Shown here one piece after another: positions 41,208-51,390 of a DNA stretch of 64,000 nucleotides. This stretch comes from Acidobacteriota bacterium (lineage in GTDB: Bacteria > Acidobacteriota > Terriglobia > Terriglobales > Acidobacteriaceae). Every line of letters starts with the position of its first letter. The stretch's first letter is position 1. The stretch is from NCBI GenBank assembly GCA_021780075.1, contig JAJXZL010000036.1, positions 146,717 to 210,716 of the forward strand. The letters run 5' to 3'. The notes beneath the pieces were generated by a model. That model was not told where the DNA came from, did no database searches, and was given only the letters and a program-made list of their open reading frames with translations. A program made the position numbers and the translations under genes.

Positions 41208-42968
41208 TTATGGAAACTCCGTGACCCGCGGCGTTGTGCGCGGGTTGATTGAGGTGGGCCCGCCCTTGTCGTCGATGACATTGGAGATTTCGCCCTTGTC
41301 GTCCAAGGCCACGGTGATCATGTGGTGGAAGCGAACATCCGGCTTGCGCGGCACCTCAATGGCGCGGGTGAGCGTGACGTTGGGGTGGCGGAAGACCGAG
41401 TAAATGCCCAGTCCCCAGGCCTCGTGGCTGGTGACCGTATCGGCCACCTTGTAGGAGGCCCAGCCATTCACGCCGGGCGCGCTGGTGTAGCTCGCCTGGT
41501 CCGGTGGATCGTAGGGAATCTCCGATTGATAGAAGTATGTGCGCCCCGCGTTGCCGTTCCACAGCACCTGGAACTGCTGATGGTGCTCCACAAACAGGCC
41601 GTAGATGGTGACGCGATCTCCGTTGACCACGAGGCCGTTGTCGCTGGTGTTGCTGGTCCAGCCCACTCCTGCGCCATGGTCGGCGCGCCATATCCAGGTG
41701 TGGTCCACGATAGTGTCATTGCTGTTGATGCGCAGATTCACCTGCGTGCGGCCCACGCCTGCTCCGCCGACGCGGAAGAAGACGTCGTGCAGCGCGATGG
41801 GGTTCTTCGCGTGGCTGGCGCTGCTCGTCTGCGGTCCCACTTCCAGCAACACGGGAGATTTCTCCGGCGCCGCGTCGAACAGCAATCCCGCAATCTCAAT
41901 GCCGTCCGCATCTGCTGTTGTCATGGCGGCGGTGCCCTGGGTAGGCCGCAGCGTGGCGAAGCCCAGCCCCATCACCACGGTGTTGGGGCGCGTGACGCGG
42001 ATAGGCTCGGCGAGGTCGTAGATGCCGGGGGTGAACAGCAGATGCTTGCCCCGCGCCAACTGCGCATTGATGCTGGCGGCGGTATCCACATCGGGCCGCG
42101 CAATGTAGAAGCGGTTGAGCGCGATGGACCGTCCCGGCGTCGAACCGCCGCGCCAGGTGATGCCCGCTGAATCGGTCTGCAGGGCGGGAACGCGCACGCT
42201 CCAGTTCCCTTTTGCATCGACTTCGAGAAATGGCTTTTCGCGCACGATGGGCGTCTGGGCGACTTTGGTATAGGGCGGTGCGGGCCACTCGCCCGCAGGC
42301 GGGTGAGGCACGCCGACAAAAACCATGTTCCAGTTGGAGCCGGTCCAACTGCCCCAATCACTGTTGCGCGAGATCCACTGCTGCTGCGTGCCGGAGTCCA
42401 CATTGCCGTCCACCAGCGTGTCAGACATCCATCCGCCGCTGGCCCAGCCGCGGTGCTGGTGCAGCACCATGTTGCCGCGCACGTGCATACGGCGGAACGG
42501 CACCGCCTGCGAGACCGCCCACTGCATGGTTCCGCCCGCGGGCGTTACGGAGAAGCCTTCGGCCGCTCGCCAGAAGGTGGTGGTGGCGTTGTTGTTTCGG
42601 GCGCTTGCGTCCGAACGCACGTTGCCCGTGATCTGCACGTCGTCGGGCGTTGCGCCGAGCCCCAGCACCTGCGTGTAGAAGCCCACCGGCACGTCCAGAT
42701 GGTACTTGCCGGGCAGGAACAGCACGGCATAGCGCGCGGGGCCGAATTCGCTGTGCTGCTCCACGGCGTAGATCTTGTCAATCTGCACCTGCATCGCGGC
42801 CTGCTGCATTCCTGGGTCGAAGACCAGCACATTAGGGCCAAAATTCGGCTTTGCCGACGGCTTGGGCCCGCCAGCCGCATTGGCTGCCGCAACTGAAGCC
42901 ACCACAAAACACATCAATAGCCTTGCAGCCCCATAACAAGTTCTGACAATGATTTGATTGCTTTGCAT
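41208..42968 (-). CDS. Secreted parallel beta-helix protein (GH55-like/pectate-lyase-like fold)
   Basis: Signal peptide; FGPNVLVFDPGM...FLPGKYHLDVPVGFYTQVLGLG...LLFTPGIYDLAEPIRVTRPNTVVMGLG. Confidence 0.65.
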   Translation of the reverse strand: MQSNQIIVRTCYGAARLLMCFVVASVAAANAAGGPKPSAKPNFGPNVLVFDPGMQQAAMQVQIDKIYAVEQHSEFGPARYAVLFLPGKYHLDVPVGFYTQVLGLGATPDDVQITGNVRSDASARNNNATTTFWRAAEGFSVTPAGGTMQWAVSQAVPFRRMHVRGNMVLHQHRGWASGGWMSDTLVDGNVDSGTQQQWISRNSDWGSWTGSNWNMVFVGVPHPPAGEWPAPPYTKVAQTPIVREKPFLEVDAKGNWSVRVPALQTDSAGITWRGGSTPGRSIALNRFYIARPDVDTAASINAQLARGKHLLFTPGIYDLAEPIRVTRPNTVVMGLGFATLRPTQGTAAMTTADADGIEIAGLLFDAAPEKSPVLLEVGPQTSSASHAKNPIALHDVFFRVGGAGVGRTQVNLRINSNDTIVDHTWIWRADHGAGVGWTSNTSDNGLVVNGDRVTIYGLFVEHHQQFQVLWNGNAGRTYFYQSEIPYDPPDQASYTSAPGVNGWASYKVADTVTSHEAWGLGIYSVFRHPNVTLTRAIEVPRKPDVRFHHMITVALDDKGEISNVIDDKGGPTSINPRTTPRVTEFP

Positions 42969-43092
42969 ACGATTTCACCCTGTCCCGCCTGCCTTTGCAG
43001 CAGTCTTTTTTTGTGTGTTGTTACCCGGTTCGTATGGTATGCCTGCGCAGGCGGGACGGCAAAGGCAGGGGCATTTCCGCTACGCTGGTTAT

Positions 43093-43380
43093 ATGAATGT
43101 GTTTGACGAGAAACGAACCGAGCTGCAGCGGCACGAGTTCATGATGGGGATTGAACGGGGCAGGCTGGCGGTGGCGCTGGACATGCTGACCGATTCGCTG
43201 ATCCTGGTGGGCCAGCATGGGGTTTACTGCGCGTCCAACCGCAATCCGTCGGTACCGGCGCTCGATTTGCAGGCCGTTCTGGGTGGCATGGAGGGCGCCA
43301 AAGCCCTGATCCAGTCTGTGATGGAGGAGTTACGCGCCCAGCGGGAGAACACACGCGCACAAGGCCCCTCAGCCGGCTGA
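43093..43380 (+). CDS. Hypothetical protein
   Basis: 95 aa ORF MNVFDEKRTELQRHEFMMGIERGRLAVALDMLTDS. Confidence 0.55.
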   Translation: MNVFDEKRTELQRHEFMMGIERGRLAVALDMLTDSLILVGQHGVYCASNRNPSVPALDLQAVLGGMEGAKALIQSVMEELRAQRENTRAQGPSAG

Positions 43381-43420
43381 AGGCACCGCGGAACTGCAAA
43401 ATACGATATGCTGAAAGAGC

Positions 43421-43497
43421 GCGCCCGTAGCTCAGCTGGATAGAGCGAACGCCTCCGGAGCGTTAGGTCGGGAGTTCGAATCTCTCCGGGCGCACCA
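43421..43497 (+). tRNA. tRNA-Arg (anticodon CCG)
   Basis: GCGCCCGTAGCTCAGCTGGATAGAGCGAACGCCTCCGGAGCGTTAGGTCGGGAGTTCGAATCTCTCCGGGCGCACCA; cloverleaf with encoded CCA. Confidence 0.97.
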
Positions 43498-43648
43498 TAC
43501 TTTCTGCAAGGGTTCACGCGCAAACAGCAAGGCGCACTGGCCGACGCCCCCATCGGCGCGGCAATGTCTGCCGCCGTCCACTCGCAGGCGGGTAGACTCA
43601 ACGTAAGCCCCCGCTTCAACAGGAGCGAAGGGGCCACGTAAGGAGTTC

Positions 43649-44464
43649 ATGCCACTCAATTTTGCTTTTACGACTGTCCAGGTTCTCTGGACGCTTACGT
43701 TTGCGGCGCACCTGGTACTGCTGGTGGTCCTGATAGGCCGGGACCGCGCGCGCCGTTTTCCATTCTTCACCGCCGCCATTGCCCTTGCGGCGCTGCGCCT
43801 TCTTTCAAGCCGCCTGCTCTACGGCCGCCTGCCGCAACTGACCATGAGCGAAATCTTTATCGCTTTGGCCGACGTGGCGGCTGTGGTGGCCCTATTGGTG
43901 GTGGGCGACATCGCCCGGCGAGCCTTTCGCACCGTGCAACAGCGCACACTGATCGTCTGGACCGTCGTACTGATGGTTCTTGGTGGACTTGTGCTGGGCT
44001 TCTGGGGTCCGTGGCCGGCCTGGAAGACACTGACCGCGGGCTCACTGCTTTCAACGCTGCAGTTGATGCAGTTGATGGCGCAGAAGACCGCGCTGCTGGT
44101 GGATGTGCTGACCATTGCCCTGGGCGTGCTGGTGCTCCTGTTTGGCCGCCGCTACGGGGCGGGATGGCGCAGCCACGCGCAACAGCTCCTCATTGGACTC
44201 TCCACCGCGTCGCTCAGCCAGATGGCGGTACAGACGATCTGGGGGATCATCGCAAAAACCGCCGTTCCCCACTCCATGGAGGAGTATGAGCACATCCTGG
44301 GCTTACGGGAAAAGCTGCTGAACGGCAGTAACGCAGTCTACTTGCTGGTGCTGATCTGGTGGATCATCTGCCTGTGGATCAACGAGCCTGGCGAAAAGCA
44401 GGAAGCAGCCTCAACCGGCGAAAACATGCCCGCCGGCGAGCTGCCCGAAGACACCCAGAAGTAG
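43649..44464 (+). CDS. Hypothetical multi-TM membrane protein
   Basis: 271 aa with about 6-7 hydrophobic segments. Confidence 0.75.
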   Translation: MPLNFAFTTVQVLWTLTFAAHLVLLVVLIGRDRARRFPFFTAAIALAALRLLSSRLLYGRLPQLTMSEIFIALADVAAVVALLVVGDIARRAFRTVQQRTLIVWTVVLMVLGGLVLGFWGPWPAWKTLTAGSLLSTLQLMQLMAQKTALLVDVLTIALGVLVLLFGRRYGAGWRSHAQQLLIGLSTASLSQMAVQTIWGIIAKTAVPHSMEEYEHILGLREKLLNGSNAVYLLVLIWWIICLWINEPGEKQEAASTGENMPAGELPEDTQK

Positions 44465-44502
44465 CGAGCAAACACTTTATTCCAAAATGAGTGCATGCGT
44501 CC

Positions 44503-44537
44503 GGCGGGGATGGAGTCAATCCATCCCCGCCTTTGTT
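44503..44537. terminator. Convergent (probably bidirectional) terminator
   Basis: GGCGGGGATGGA-GTCAA-TCCATCCCCGCC-TTTGTTT between convergent CDSs. Confidence 0.8.
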
Positions 44538-44556
44538 TGCGGCCCTTGCACAGGGC

Positions 44557-46023
44557 TCAAACCGCAAAGTCGATGAATCCGCGCTCCGGGTCGGTGGCGA
44601 TCAGCGTCACCGTGAGCCGGTCGCCCACATCCAGCCCCTTGCCTCCGCGAACCAGCATCCCTTCCACGTGCGGATCGAATGTCCGCACAAAGGTGCCGTA
44701 GTTGTTCACGCCGGTGACGACAGCGCGAAAGCTCTGGCCGATGCGCGGGTGCAGCACCACCGCTGCGATGCGCTTCTGCATCTCGCGCTCCACCTTGCGG
44801 GCTGCGTTTTCCATTTCCGTGCAGCGCTCGGCAATTGCGCTCAGATCGCCCTCGGAGTAGGGTTGCTGCGCGCGCGCCAACCACGCCTTGAGCAGCCTCT
44901 GCGTCACCATGTCAGGAAACCGCCTGTTCGGCGCGGTCGAGTGCGTGTAGTCCTGCACGGCCAGACCGAAATGCCCCGGCGAAACCTCGTCGGGCTTCAC
45001 CAGTACGTACTCGCCCGGCCCCATCAGCTTGACCACGGCCAGCGACAGGTCGGGAAAGCGATCGGGATCCTTCTGCTTCTGCGCCAGCAGAAAGTCGTTG
45101 AGCGCCTTCGAGTCCGGTGTAGCCGGCAGCGTTCCCCCCAGCTTTGCCGCCACCTCGACGATGCGATCCCACCGCTTGGGCGTGCGCACAACACGCCGGA
45201 TAGAGGCCACGTTGGACGTGTCGAAGATTCTGGCGATCACGCCGTTGGCCGCCACCATAAATTCTTCAATCAGCGACGTGGCGCGATTCTTCTCCAACCG
45301 GGCTATCTCGACCGCTTCCTCCGCCAGCATGATGGGCCGTGTCTCAATCGTTTCCAGGTCGAGCGCTCCATGCTGATAGCGGCTGTCAAGCATGCGCTGC
45401 GCCGCTTCATCCTGCAACTTGAGTTGGGCGGCGAGTTCAGCGCTGGCGGCTACCTTTGGCGGTGCCGGGCCCGTGCCCGCCAGCCACGCGCCCACCGAGG
45501 GGTACGCCAGTTGCATGCGATTATGCACCAGCGCGCGGAAGGCTTTGCCCTCGGACACGACGCCGTCTTCGTCCACTTTGAATTCGACGACCAGCGCCAT
45601 GCGGTCCTCGCCTTCATTCAAGGACGTGATGCCCTCTGACAGCTCCGTGGGAAGCATGGGAAAGACCTTGACGCCGGTGTAAACCGAGGTGGTCTCGCTG
45701 CGCGCGTGGCCGTCAATGACCGTGCCCCGGGTGACGCGCGCATCCACATCCGCAACGCCAATCAGCACGCGAATGCGGCCGTCGGGCAGTCGCTCGGCCC
45801 ACTCAATCTGGTCCAGATCCTTTGACGTGTCATTGTCAATCGAGGACCAAAGCAGCGCGCGCAGGTCCACAGTGCCGGGCACCGCGGCAATGTCGGGATG
45901 CGCCTGAATGGCCGCGAGCTCCGTGTCGGTTCCCACGGGAAACTCCGGCTGAAAACCGTGCTCAATCATGGTTGCATGAGCAGCCGCCACGAGGTTGAAG
46001 TGAAAGGGATGAGCGGTGTGCAT
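44557..46023 (-). CDS. RNB-domain ribonuclease (RNase II/R-like)
   Basis: DNDTSKDLDQIEWAERLPDGRIRVLIGVADVDARV; YTHSTAPNRRFPDMVTQRLL; C-terminal S1-like. Confidence 0.92.
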   Translation of the reverse strand: MHTAHPFHFNLVAAAHATMIEHGFQPEFPVGTDTELAAIQAHPDIAAVPGTVDLRALLWSSIDNDTSKDLDQIEWAERLPDGRIRVLIGVADVDARVTRGTVIDGHARSETTSVYTGVKVFPMLPTELSEGITSLNEGEDRMALVVEFKVDEDGVVSEGKAFRALVHNRMQLAYPSVGAWLAGTGPAPPKVAASAELAAQLKLQDEAAQRMLDSRYQHGALDLETIETRPIMLAEEAVEIARLEKNRATSLIEEFMVAANGVIARIFDTSNVASIRRVVRTPKRWDRIVEVAAKLGGTLPATPDSKALNDFLLAQKQKDPDRFPDLSLAVVKLMGPGEYVLVKPDEVSPGHFGLAVQDYTHSTAPNRRFPDMVTQRLLKAWLARAQQPYSEGDLSAIAERCTEMENAARKVEREMQKRIAAVVLHPRIGQSFRAVVTGVNNYGTFVRTFDPHVEGMLVRGGKGLDVGDRLTVTLIATDPERGFIDFAV

Positions 46024-46143
46024 CGCGAATCGAACTCCTCAAAAGCGAAGAGCCAGCCTACCACGCCGGGCAGATGTTGGGCAGACGCAAAGAGGCGGCC
46101 AACTCTCTGGCCGCCTCCTGCTCCGCCATGCGCCGTGTTCAGG

Positions 46144-47640
46144 CTATTGGATACCCAGGTCAGAGAGCACCTTGGGTTTCGACTCATCCACAGACAGCAG
46201 GTTGTGGCAGACCGCACAATCCTGCGGAATGGAGGCACCATCCTTGGCCGTATGGTCGCCGTCGTGACAGCGGAAGCAGCCCGGATAGCTCATATGTCCG
46301 ATGTGATTGGGATGCGTTCCCCAGGTCACCTTCATATCCGGAAACACGTTCTCACTGTAGAGGGTCACGAGTTGTTTACCCGCGGCCTGCACCAGGTCGG
46401 CCTTCGTGGCCAGCACTTCAGGGTTGCTGCTGCGATAGAAGGCCTCAAGCTGCGCGGGAATTTTTGCATTCGCGTCAGCCTGGCTGGCATAACTGGCCTT
46501 CAGCAGCACCAGGCCTTCCTTGTGGATCCAGGGCAGCGACGGGCTCACCGCACCAACGGCCATGGCCTGATTGATTGCCTCCTCGGCGGTCACAAAGGTG
46601 TGCGCGGCGCGGTTGTGGCAATCGATGCAGTCCATCAACCGACGCTGGCCCTGCGGAACGGCACCATTCAGCGAGGATGCTGCGAACACGGTCTCAGAAC
46701 CGTCTGCGTTTTGCTTCGCTACCCATGGGATGTTCGTCCGGCTGGTATCGGTTGCGATGTATTCGATGTGGCCCAGATGTACGCCGTGAATGCCGGTCAG
46801 ATGCGAGAGGCCATCGAGCCCGCCCAGGTGGAGCACGATCACGCTCTGCGTTTCTGTGTTCTGCTCGTCGTCGGCAAAGGCGGACTTGACCAGCAGCTTC
46901 TCTCCCACAAACTTGGCGGGCGTGTGGCATCCCTCGCAGATTATGCGCGCCGGACGCAGATTCATTACGGGCGAAGGAATCGGCGTGGGATACCGTTTGA
47001 ACGCGACCTCCACCAACTGCTTGGTGCCGTCCACCTTGGCGGCAAAGTACGACTCCGCGCCCGAGCCGATGTGGCAGTCAACGCAGGTCACATGCGAGTG
47101 CGGAGAGATCTTGTAGGCCGTGTACTCCGGCTGCATCACATGGCAGGAAGCCCCGCAGAACTGCGGCGAATCCATGTAGGCCGCTCCGCGATAACTCGCC
47201 ATGGACACCACCACGAAGTTGATGATGGTGGCGACCAGCACGATATCGACGCCGTGGCGGAAAATCCGGTCGTTGAAATCAACCTTGGGATAGACCGCGG
47301 GAATCTTACCGGCCTTCTGCAACGCCCTGTGGCGCACATAGATGCCTACAGGAATCAGCGCCAGTCCCAGCACGAACAAGGCGGGCAGGATCAGATTAAA
47401 AATGATTCCCAGATATGGATTATTATTGGGCCGGGCAAACACCTCCATCAGCCAATTGCCGATCATGGTCACGCCAGCAGCGGTCGTGATGGCGCCGCCG
47501 GCCAGGCTGATGGGATTGTTGCCGAAAAATAGTGCAGGCCGTACCCAGTGCTCGCGGAACCTCAAACTCAGGAATATTGGCACGTCGCCCTCAGGTCGTG
47601 AGTAAGTGGCCCGCCGAGAACGGCGGGCCGAAGAAAGCAT
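46144..47640 (-). CDS. NapC/NirT-family multiheme c-type cytochrome (membrane quinol dehydrogenase-like)
   Basis: TM segments then FCGASCHVMQPEYTAYKISPHSHVTCVDCHIGSGAESYFAAKVDGTKQL; five CXXCH plus one CXXXCH. Confidence 0.88.
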   Translation of the reverse strand: MLSSARRSRRATYSRPEGDVPIFLSLRFREHWVRPALFFGNNPISLAGGAITTAAGVTMIGNWLMEVFARPNNNPYLGIIFNLILPALFVLGLALIPVGIYVRHRALQKAGKIPAVYPKVDFNDRIFRHGVDIVLVATIINFVVVSMASYRGAAYMDSPQFCGASCHVMQPEYTAYKISPHSHVTCVDCHIGSGAESYFAAKVDGTKQLVEVAFKRYPTPIPSPVMNLRPARIICEGCHTPAKFVGEKLLVKSAFADDEQNTETQSVIVLHLGGLDGLSHLTGIHGVHLGHIEYIATDTSRTNIPWVAKQNADGSETVFAASSLNGAVPQGQRRLMDCIDCHNRAAHTFVTAEEAINQAMAVGAVSPSLPWIHKEGLVLLKASYASQADANAKIPAQLEAFYRSSNPEVLATKADLVQAAGKQLVTLYSENVFPDMKVTWGTHPNHIGHMSYPGCFRCHDGDHTAKDGASIPQDCAVCHNLLSVDESKPKVLSDLGIQ

Positions 47641-47641
47641 C

Positions 47642-47962
47642 CTACTTCAAGCCGCGGAAATAGACCACCGCATCCTTGATCTGTGCATCGGTCAGCTTAC
47701 CCTTGAAAGCCGGCATCTTGGCCTTGCCATCTGTGGTGGCCTTGATCATCTCGGCCTCAGTCAGCTTCTTCATTTCAGGACTGGCGAGCGGCACCACCTT
47801 CATCATCTTGGCCGCCGGTGTGTCCGCCGCGCCCTTGGCGCCATGGCACATCTGGCACTTCGCCTTATACGTCGCCTCGCCCGAAGATTGGGCGAAGCTC
47901 ATGGAACCGGCCAGACATACTGCAGCAGCCAGCACCGCCAGGGATCGAATCGTTTTCGTCAT
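47642..47962 (-). CDS. Small periplasmic cytochrome c (monoheme)
   Basis: Signal peptide; YKAKCQMCHGAKGAADTPAAKMM. Confidence 0.93.
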   Translation of the reverse strand: MTKTIRSLAVLAAAVCLAGSMSFAQSSGEATYKAKCQMCHGAKGAADTPAAKMMKVVPLASPEMKKLTEAEMIKATTDGKAKMPAFKGKLTDAQIKDAVVYFRGLK

Positions 47963-48156
47963 TGCATGACTCCTTCGAAATCTTCCACGGCCAGGTTGCC
48001 TACGGGCGTTCCCGCCATGAAACTTCCACTACACAGTTGAACCCCAACGGCGCAGATGAGTCGCCGGGATTGGATTTTTAAAGTACAGGTGACCTGTCAC
48101 GCGGGACCGGCGCAATCCCCCATCGCGCACGGGAACTGGGCCGGTCATGCCTCGCA

Positions 48157-48480
48157 CTATTTCAAAAATGTGCGAAAGTAGGATACCGCGCTGTTGATCT
48201 GCACGTCGGTCAGCTTGCCCTTGTACGGTTGCATTTTGCCCATGCCGTTGCGAACGGCCTCAACCATCTTCGCCTCGGTGAATCCCTTCACCTCAGGATC
48301 GGTAATCGGCTTCACCTTCATTGCTTTGGCCGCCGGGGTTTCTGCTAATCCCTTTGCGCCATGGCACATCTGGCACTTGGACTTGTACAGCGCTTCGCCG
48401 GAAGACTGGGCAAAGCCCACAGCGCCTGCCAAAAGGATGGTTGCTACCAGCGCTACATGGAATCGAATCTTCTTGCTCAT
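48157..48480 (-). CDS. Small periplasmic cytochrome c (monoheme), paralogue of 47642-47962
   Basis: YKSKCQMCHGAKGLAETPAAKAMKV. Confidence 0.93.
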   Translation of the reverse strand: MSKKIRFHVALVATILLAGAVGFAQSSGEALYKSKCQMCHGAKGLAETPAAKAMKVKPITDPEVKGFTEAKMVEAVRNGMGKMQPYKGKLTDVQINSAVSYFRTFLK

Positions 48481-48610
48481 GGTGATGCTCCTGAATAATC
48501 TCCGCGCCCTTCGGACGCCCGCAGGCGCTTCAGGACGTGTCCGGCGGCCCCAAGAAAATCCTTGTTGGCGCCGGTTGCTCCGGATCGACATTCCTTGTCC
48601 TCGAACGATT

Positions 48611-48637
48611 TCACCCCTTCTTCAAAAGAAGGGGTGA
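48611..48637. terminator. Perfect 12-bp hairpin TCACCCCTTCTT-CAA-AAGAAGGGGTGA between porin and cytochrome genes
   Basis: Long perfect stem, short loop, within intra-cluster spacer; no U-tract. Confidence 0.5.
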
Positions 48638-48697
48638 GATCGTAAAACCCCCGAATTCCGTTCGCCACTAAAATCTTCAGCGTGGCGGCGGTCTCGG

Positions 48698-51307
48698 TTA
48701 GAACTCGTAATGCACTGCAAGAGTCACATTATTCGCATGGAAGTTCCGCGGCGCGGTCAGTCCGGAAGGCGATTCCGTAAGACCGGTCGGGCCAGTTAAA
48801 GTTGAGGATGTGCATGGAACAACCGTTGCCGTATACGACACTGAAGTGCTGCAGTACGGCGAGCCGGAAGGACCGCCCTCGCCGTAGCCGTAGAAGTTGT
48901 ATTCCGCTCTCCAAGTCAATCCCGGATGAATCGTCCATGCGAGATTCAAATAGGGGGACTGATACGTAGACGCCAGAGAGCCAAGTACGCCTCGCGCGTC
49001 GTTGAAGAACTGGCTGCCGTTCACCGAGCTGATGCGATAGCCAATATTGGAGTGAACGGATTTGACAGGAGACAGACTGAGAGCCACCGATCCATATTGC
49101 GTGGGGGCATCCATGAAGTCCCTGGCGATAAAGTCCACGAGATTGGTCGTTCCTCTGCCGAATACGCCAGGGCAGATATTCGGTGCGCCGCTGCTTGTGA
49201 GGGTGGCAGTCCCCGGATACCCAGGACCTGCAGCGCCGCTCGTGTAGCAGATGTTGGTTGCTGTGTACACATCGCTAAAGGAGTAATTGAAATCGAGCCC
49301 ATAGCGATCATTCGGGAACAGCGCCGCGCCCAGGCTTGCAACCCGGCTGTGATCCACGTGATCGATCGGCATGATGTACGCAGCAGCGCCCGATGCAACA
49401 TCTGCCTGGTTGTTGTTGGTGTTGTTGTGGCGTTCCAGGTCGTTGAATGCGCCTGACAACGTCGCCCAGGGCCTCGGCCTGTACCTGGTATGCACTCTGT
49501 AGTGCCTCGTCTGGCGCGGAGTAAGCGGGGTGAACGCGTTGTCGTTGTAGAGCACCTCGGCCGTACCATTGAGATCCCAGTTGTTCGTGGGCCGCAGAGC
49601 GGCGTTGAAGATGCCGCCGCTTTCATTGATTGTGACGGTGCCGTGGAATGGGTCAGTCGACGTATCCACTGTACCGGTGTGCGGCACGCCCTCACCGATT
49701 TTGTGCGTACCGTAGCGATAGGTGAGCGCGAACGTTGCACGTGACGCAGCATCCCAGGTCGCCGTGAGGTTATTGGTCAGGAATGACTGGCCAAAGTAGT
49801 TATAGGTGAGAACACCGTTGATGCCATGCGGAAGTGACTGGGCATGTCCAACGGTCAGCGGTCCGGAGTAATTGATGGTTTCATTCGGCGCACCCGGCGT
49901 AGACCAGGTAGTTGCCTGCGGAAGGTCGGAATATCCCGGTTGCTGGACGCTGGAGTAGTTCACCTGGTCAGTGAGGCTGAAGGCTTTGGCTAACTGCCAG
50001 ACGATCCCGTAATCGGCAGCGACCACCGCCCGATGCCCCTTGCCGAAGCCGTTATATTGAAGCGCGCGTATGGCTCCGGTCTTGCCCGTCATCAGCCCCT
50101 GAAAATTCTCAGAGTAGTTGGGCATGTCCATGTTCGCGAGGGTATAGCGAAAATCGCCATTCATCGAGACGTTCTTGATGCTTGAGCTTTGCAGCCGCAA
50201 GATCTCGGTCGGAAAGAGAACCCGCGTCGGCTGTGTGCGCATATAGCTGGTCATGACGGAGCACGCCGGGTTGATGACCGGCATGCCGCCCGGAGTCTGC
50301 GGAGCCGAGAGCAGCGGAAGACCGCCCATGCTGGCTGCGTTGCAGGCACCGAGGCCGTAGGGATTCTGGCTGTCCCAGCCGCCAAGATACACGGGCGTTC
50401 CATCCGCCTCCTGCACCATAAAGCTGTTCGGGTTCAGCGTGAAATAGGAGTCCGCTTTGTAATGGGTGATCTGCTCTTCAAACGTGAGCTTGGTGCCGTC
50501 TACAGGCTTCCAATCGAGCGCGCCCAGGAAAAAGTCATTGCTGTTGCGCTGAAATTGCTGGAGCACTGTGTCGTAACTGAAGACTCCGTAACCTCCCGGG
50601 CTAAGCGTCGGGCCCTGGAAGATATTCTGCGAGTATCCGAAACGATAAGTCACCTTCGAGAGCGGATAGATTGTCAGGTTGGTGTCCGTCATGCGGCGCA
50701 CCGTGTTGAACAGCACAGGCGATTGGTTGAGCTCCGGCCATGCGAGCGCACCCGTGGGCGAGCCGGTGGGCCCGATTGGAATCGACTTGCCGGGAACAAT
50801 ATTCGGATTGCCCAGCAGGTCGTAGTCGAAGTACTGGCGGTCGCGCCGGAAGAGTCCCGAGAACTCGTAGACCTTATCCTTGGAGACATCCAGCTTGGCA
50901 AAGTTGTTGGGATCGCCGCCGAATCCGTTGCCGATGGCACTGAGGTCATCGACAAGGGTGTGCTTTTTGCCCGGCAGCGCATGCATTGCAAAGGTTTGGC
51001 CAAGCACGCGGGGCCCGGATTGCATGTTGACCAGCGTGCTGTACATGGCTGGACTACCCGAGAGACCTACCATGTGCCCACCGAGGTCCACTGTCTGATG
51101 GGATGAATACCCATCCGGGGTTGTCATCGGTGTCGTCTGCGTTGGAATTTGGGCAGCCGATGTGCCCGTCATGATGATAAGTAAAATGGCTACTGCAATG
51201 CTCCCGGAGATCCACTGGATCTTTGCGAGAGAGGGCTGTTGATTGGACAGCCAAGAAAACCAGCCTAACCTCTTCATATGAAGCCTCGCTCGAAAAATGT
51301 TGCTCAC
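48698..51307 (-). CDS. MtrB/PioB-like outer-membrane beta-barrel associated with decaheme cytochrome
   Basis: 869 aa; signal anchor; NGFGGDPNNFAKLDVSKDKVYEFSGLFRRDRQYFDYDLLGNPNI; alternating beta-strands, C-terminal FHANNVTLAVHYEF (terminal F); adjacent to decaheme cytochrome gene. Confidence 0.78.
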   Translation of the reverse strand: MSNIFRARLHMKRLGWFSWLSNQQPSLAKIQWISGSIAVAILLIIMTGTSAAQIPTQTTPMTTPDGYSSHQTVDLGGHMVGLSGSPAMYSTLVNMQSGPRVLGQTFAMHALPGKKHTLVDDLSAIGNGFGGDPNNFAKLDVSKDKVYEFSGLFRRDRQYFDYDLLGNPNIVPGKSIPIGPTGSPTGALAWPELNQSPVLFNTVRRMTDTNLTIYPLSKVTYRFGYSQNIFQGPTLSPGGYGVFSYDTVLQQFQRNSNDFFLGALDWKPVDGTKLTFEEQITHYKADSYFTLNPNSFMVQEADGTPVYLGGWDSQNPYGLGACNAASMGGLPLLSAPQTPGGMPVINPACSVMTSYMRTQPTRVLFPTEILRLQSSSIKNVSMNGDFRYTLANMDMPNYSENFQGLMTGKTGAIRALQYNGFGKGHRAVVAADYGIVWQLAKAFSLTDQVNYSSVQQPGYSDLPQATTWSTPGAPNETINYSGPLTVGHAQSLPHGINGVLTYNYFGQSFLTNNLTATWDAASRATFALTYRYGTHKIGEGVPHTGTVDTSTDPFHGTVTINESGGIFNAALRPTNNWDLNGTAEVLYNDNAFTPLTPRQTRHYRVHTRYRPRPWATLSGAFNDLERHNNTNNNQADVASGAAAYIMPIDHVDHSRVASLGAALFPNDRYGLDFNYSFSDVYTATNICYTSGAAGPGYPGTATLTSSGAPNICPGVFGRGTTNLVDFIARDFMDAPTQYGSVALSLSPVKSVHSNIGYRISSVNGSQFFNDARGVLGSLASTYQSPYLNLAWTIHPGLTWRAEYNFYGYGEGGPSGSPYCSTSVSYTATVVPCTSSTLTGPTGLTESPSGLTAPRNFHANNVTLAVHYEF

Positions 51308-51390
51308 ATCGAATTCCTGAACCCGTGTGCGGAGTTAATTCAAAAACTCGGCCGCGCCGTCCATTGACAGGAGAGGCGCGGCGCAGCGCA

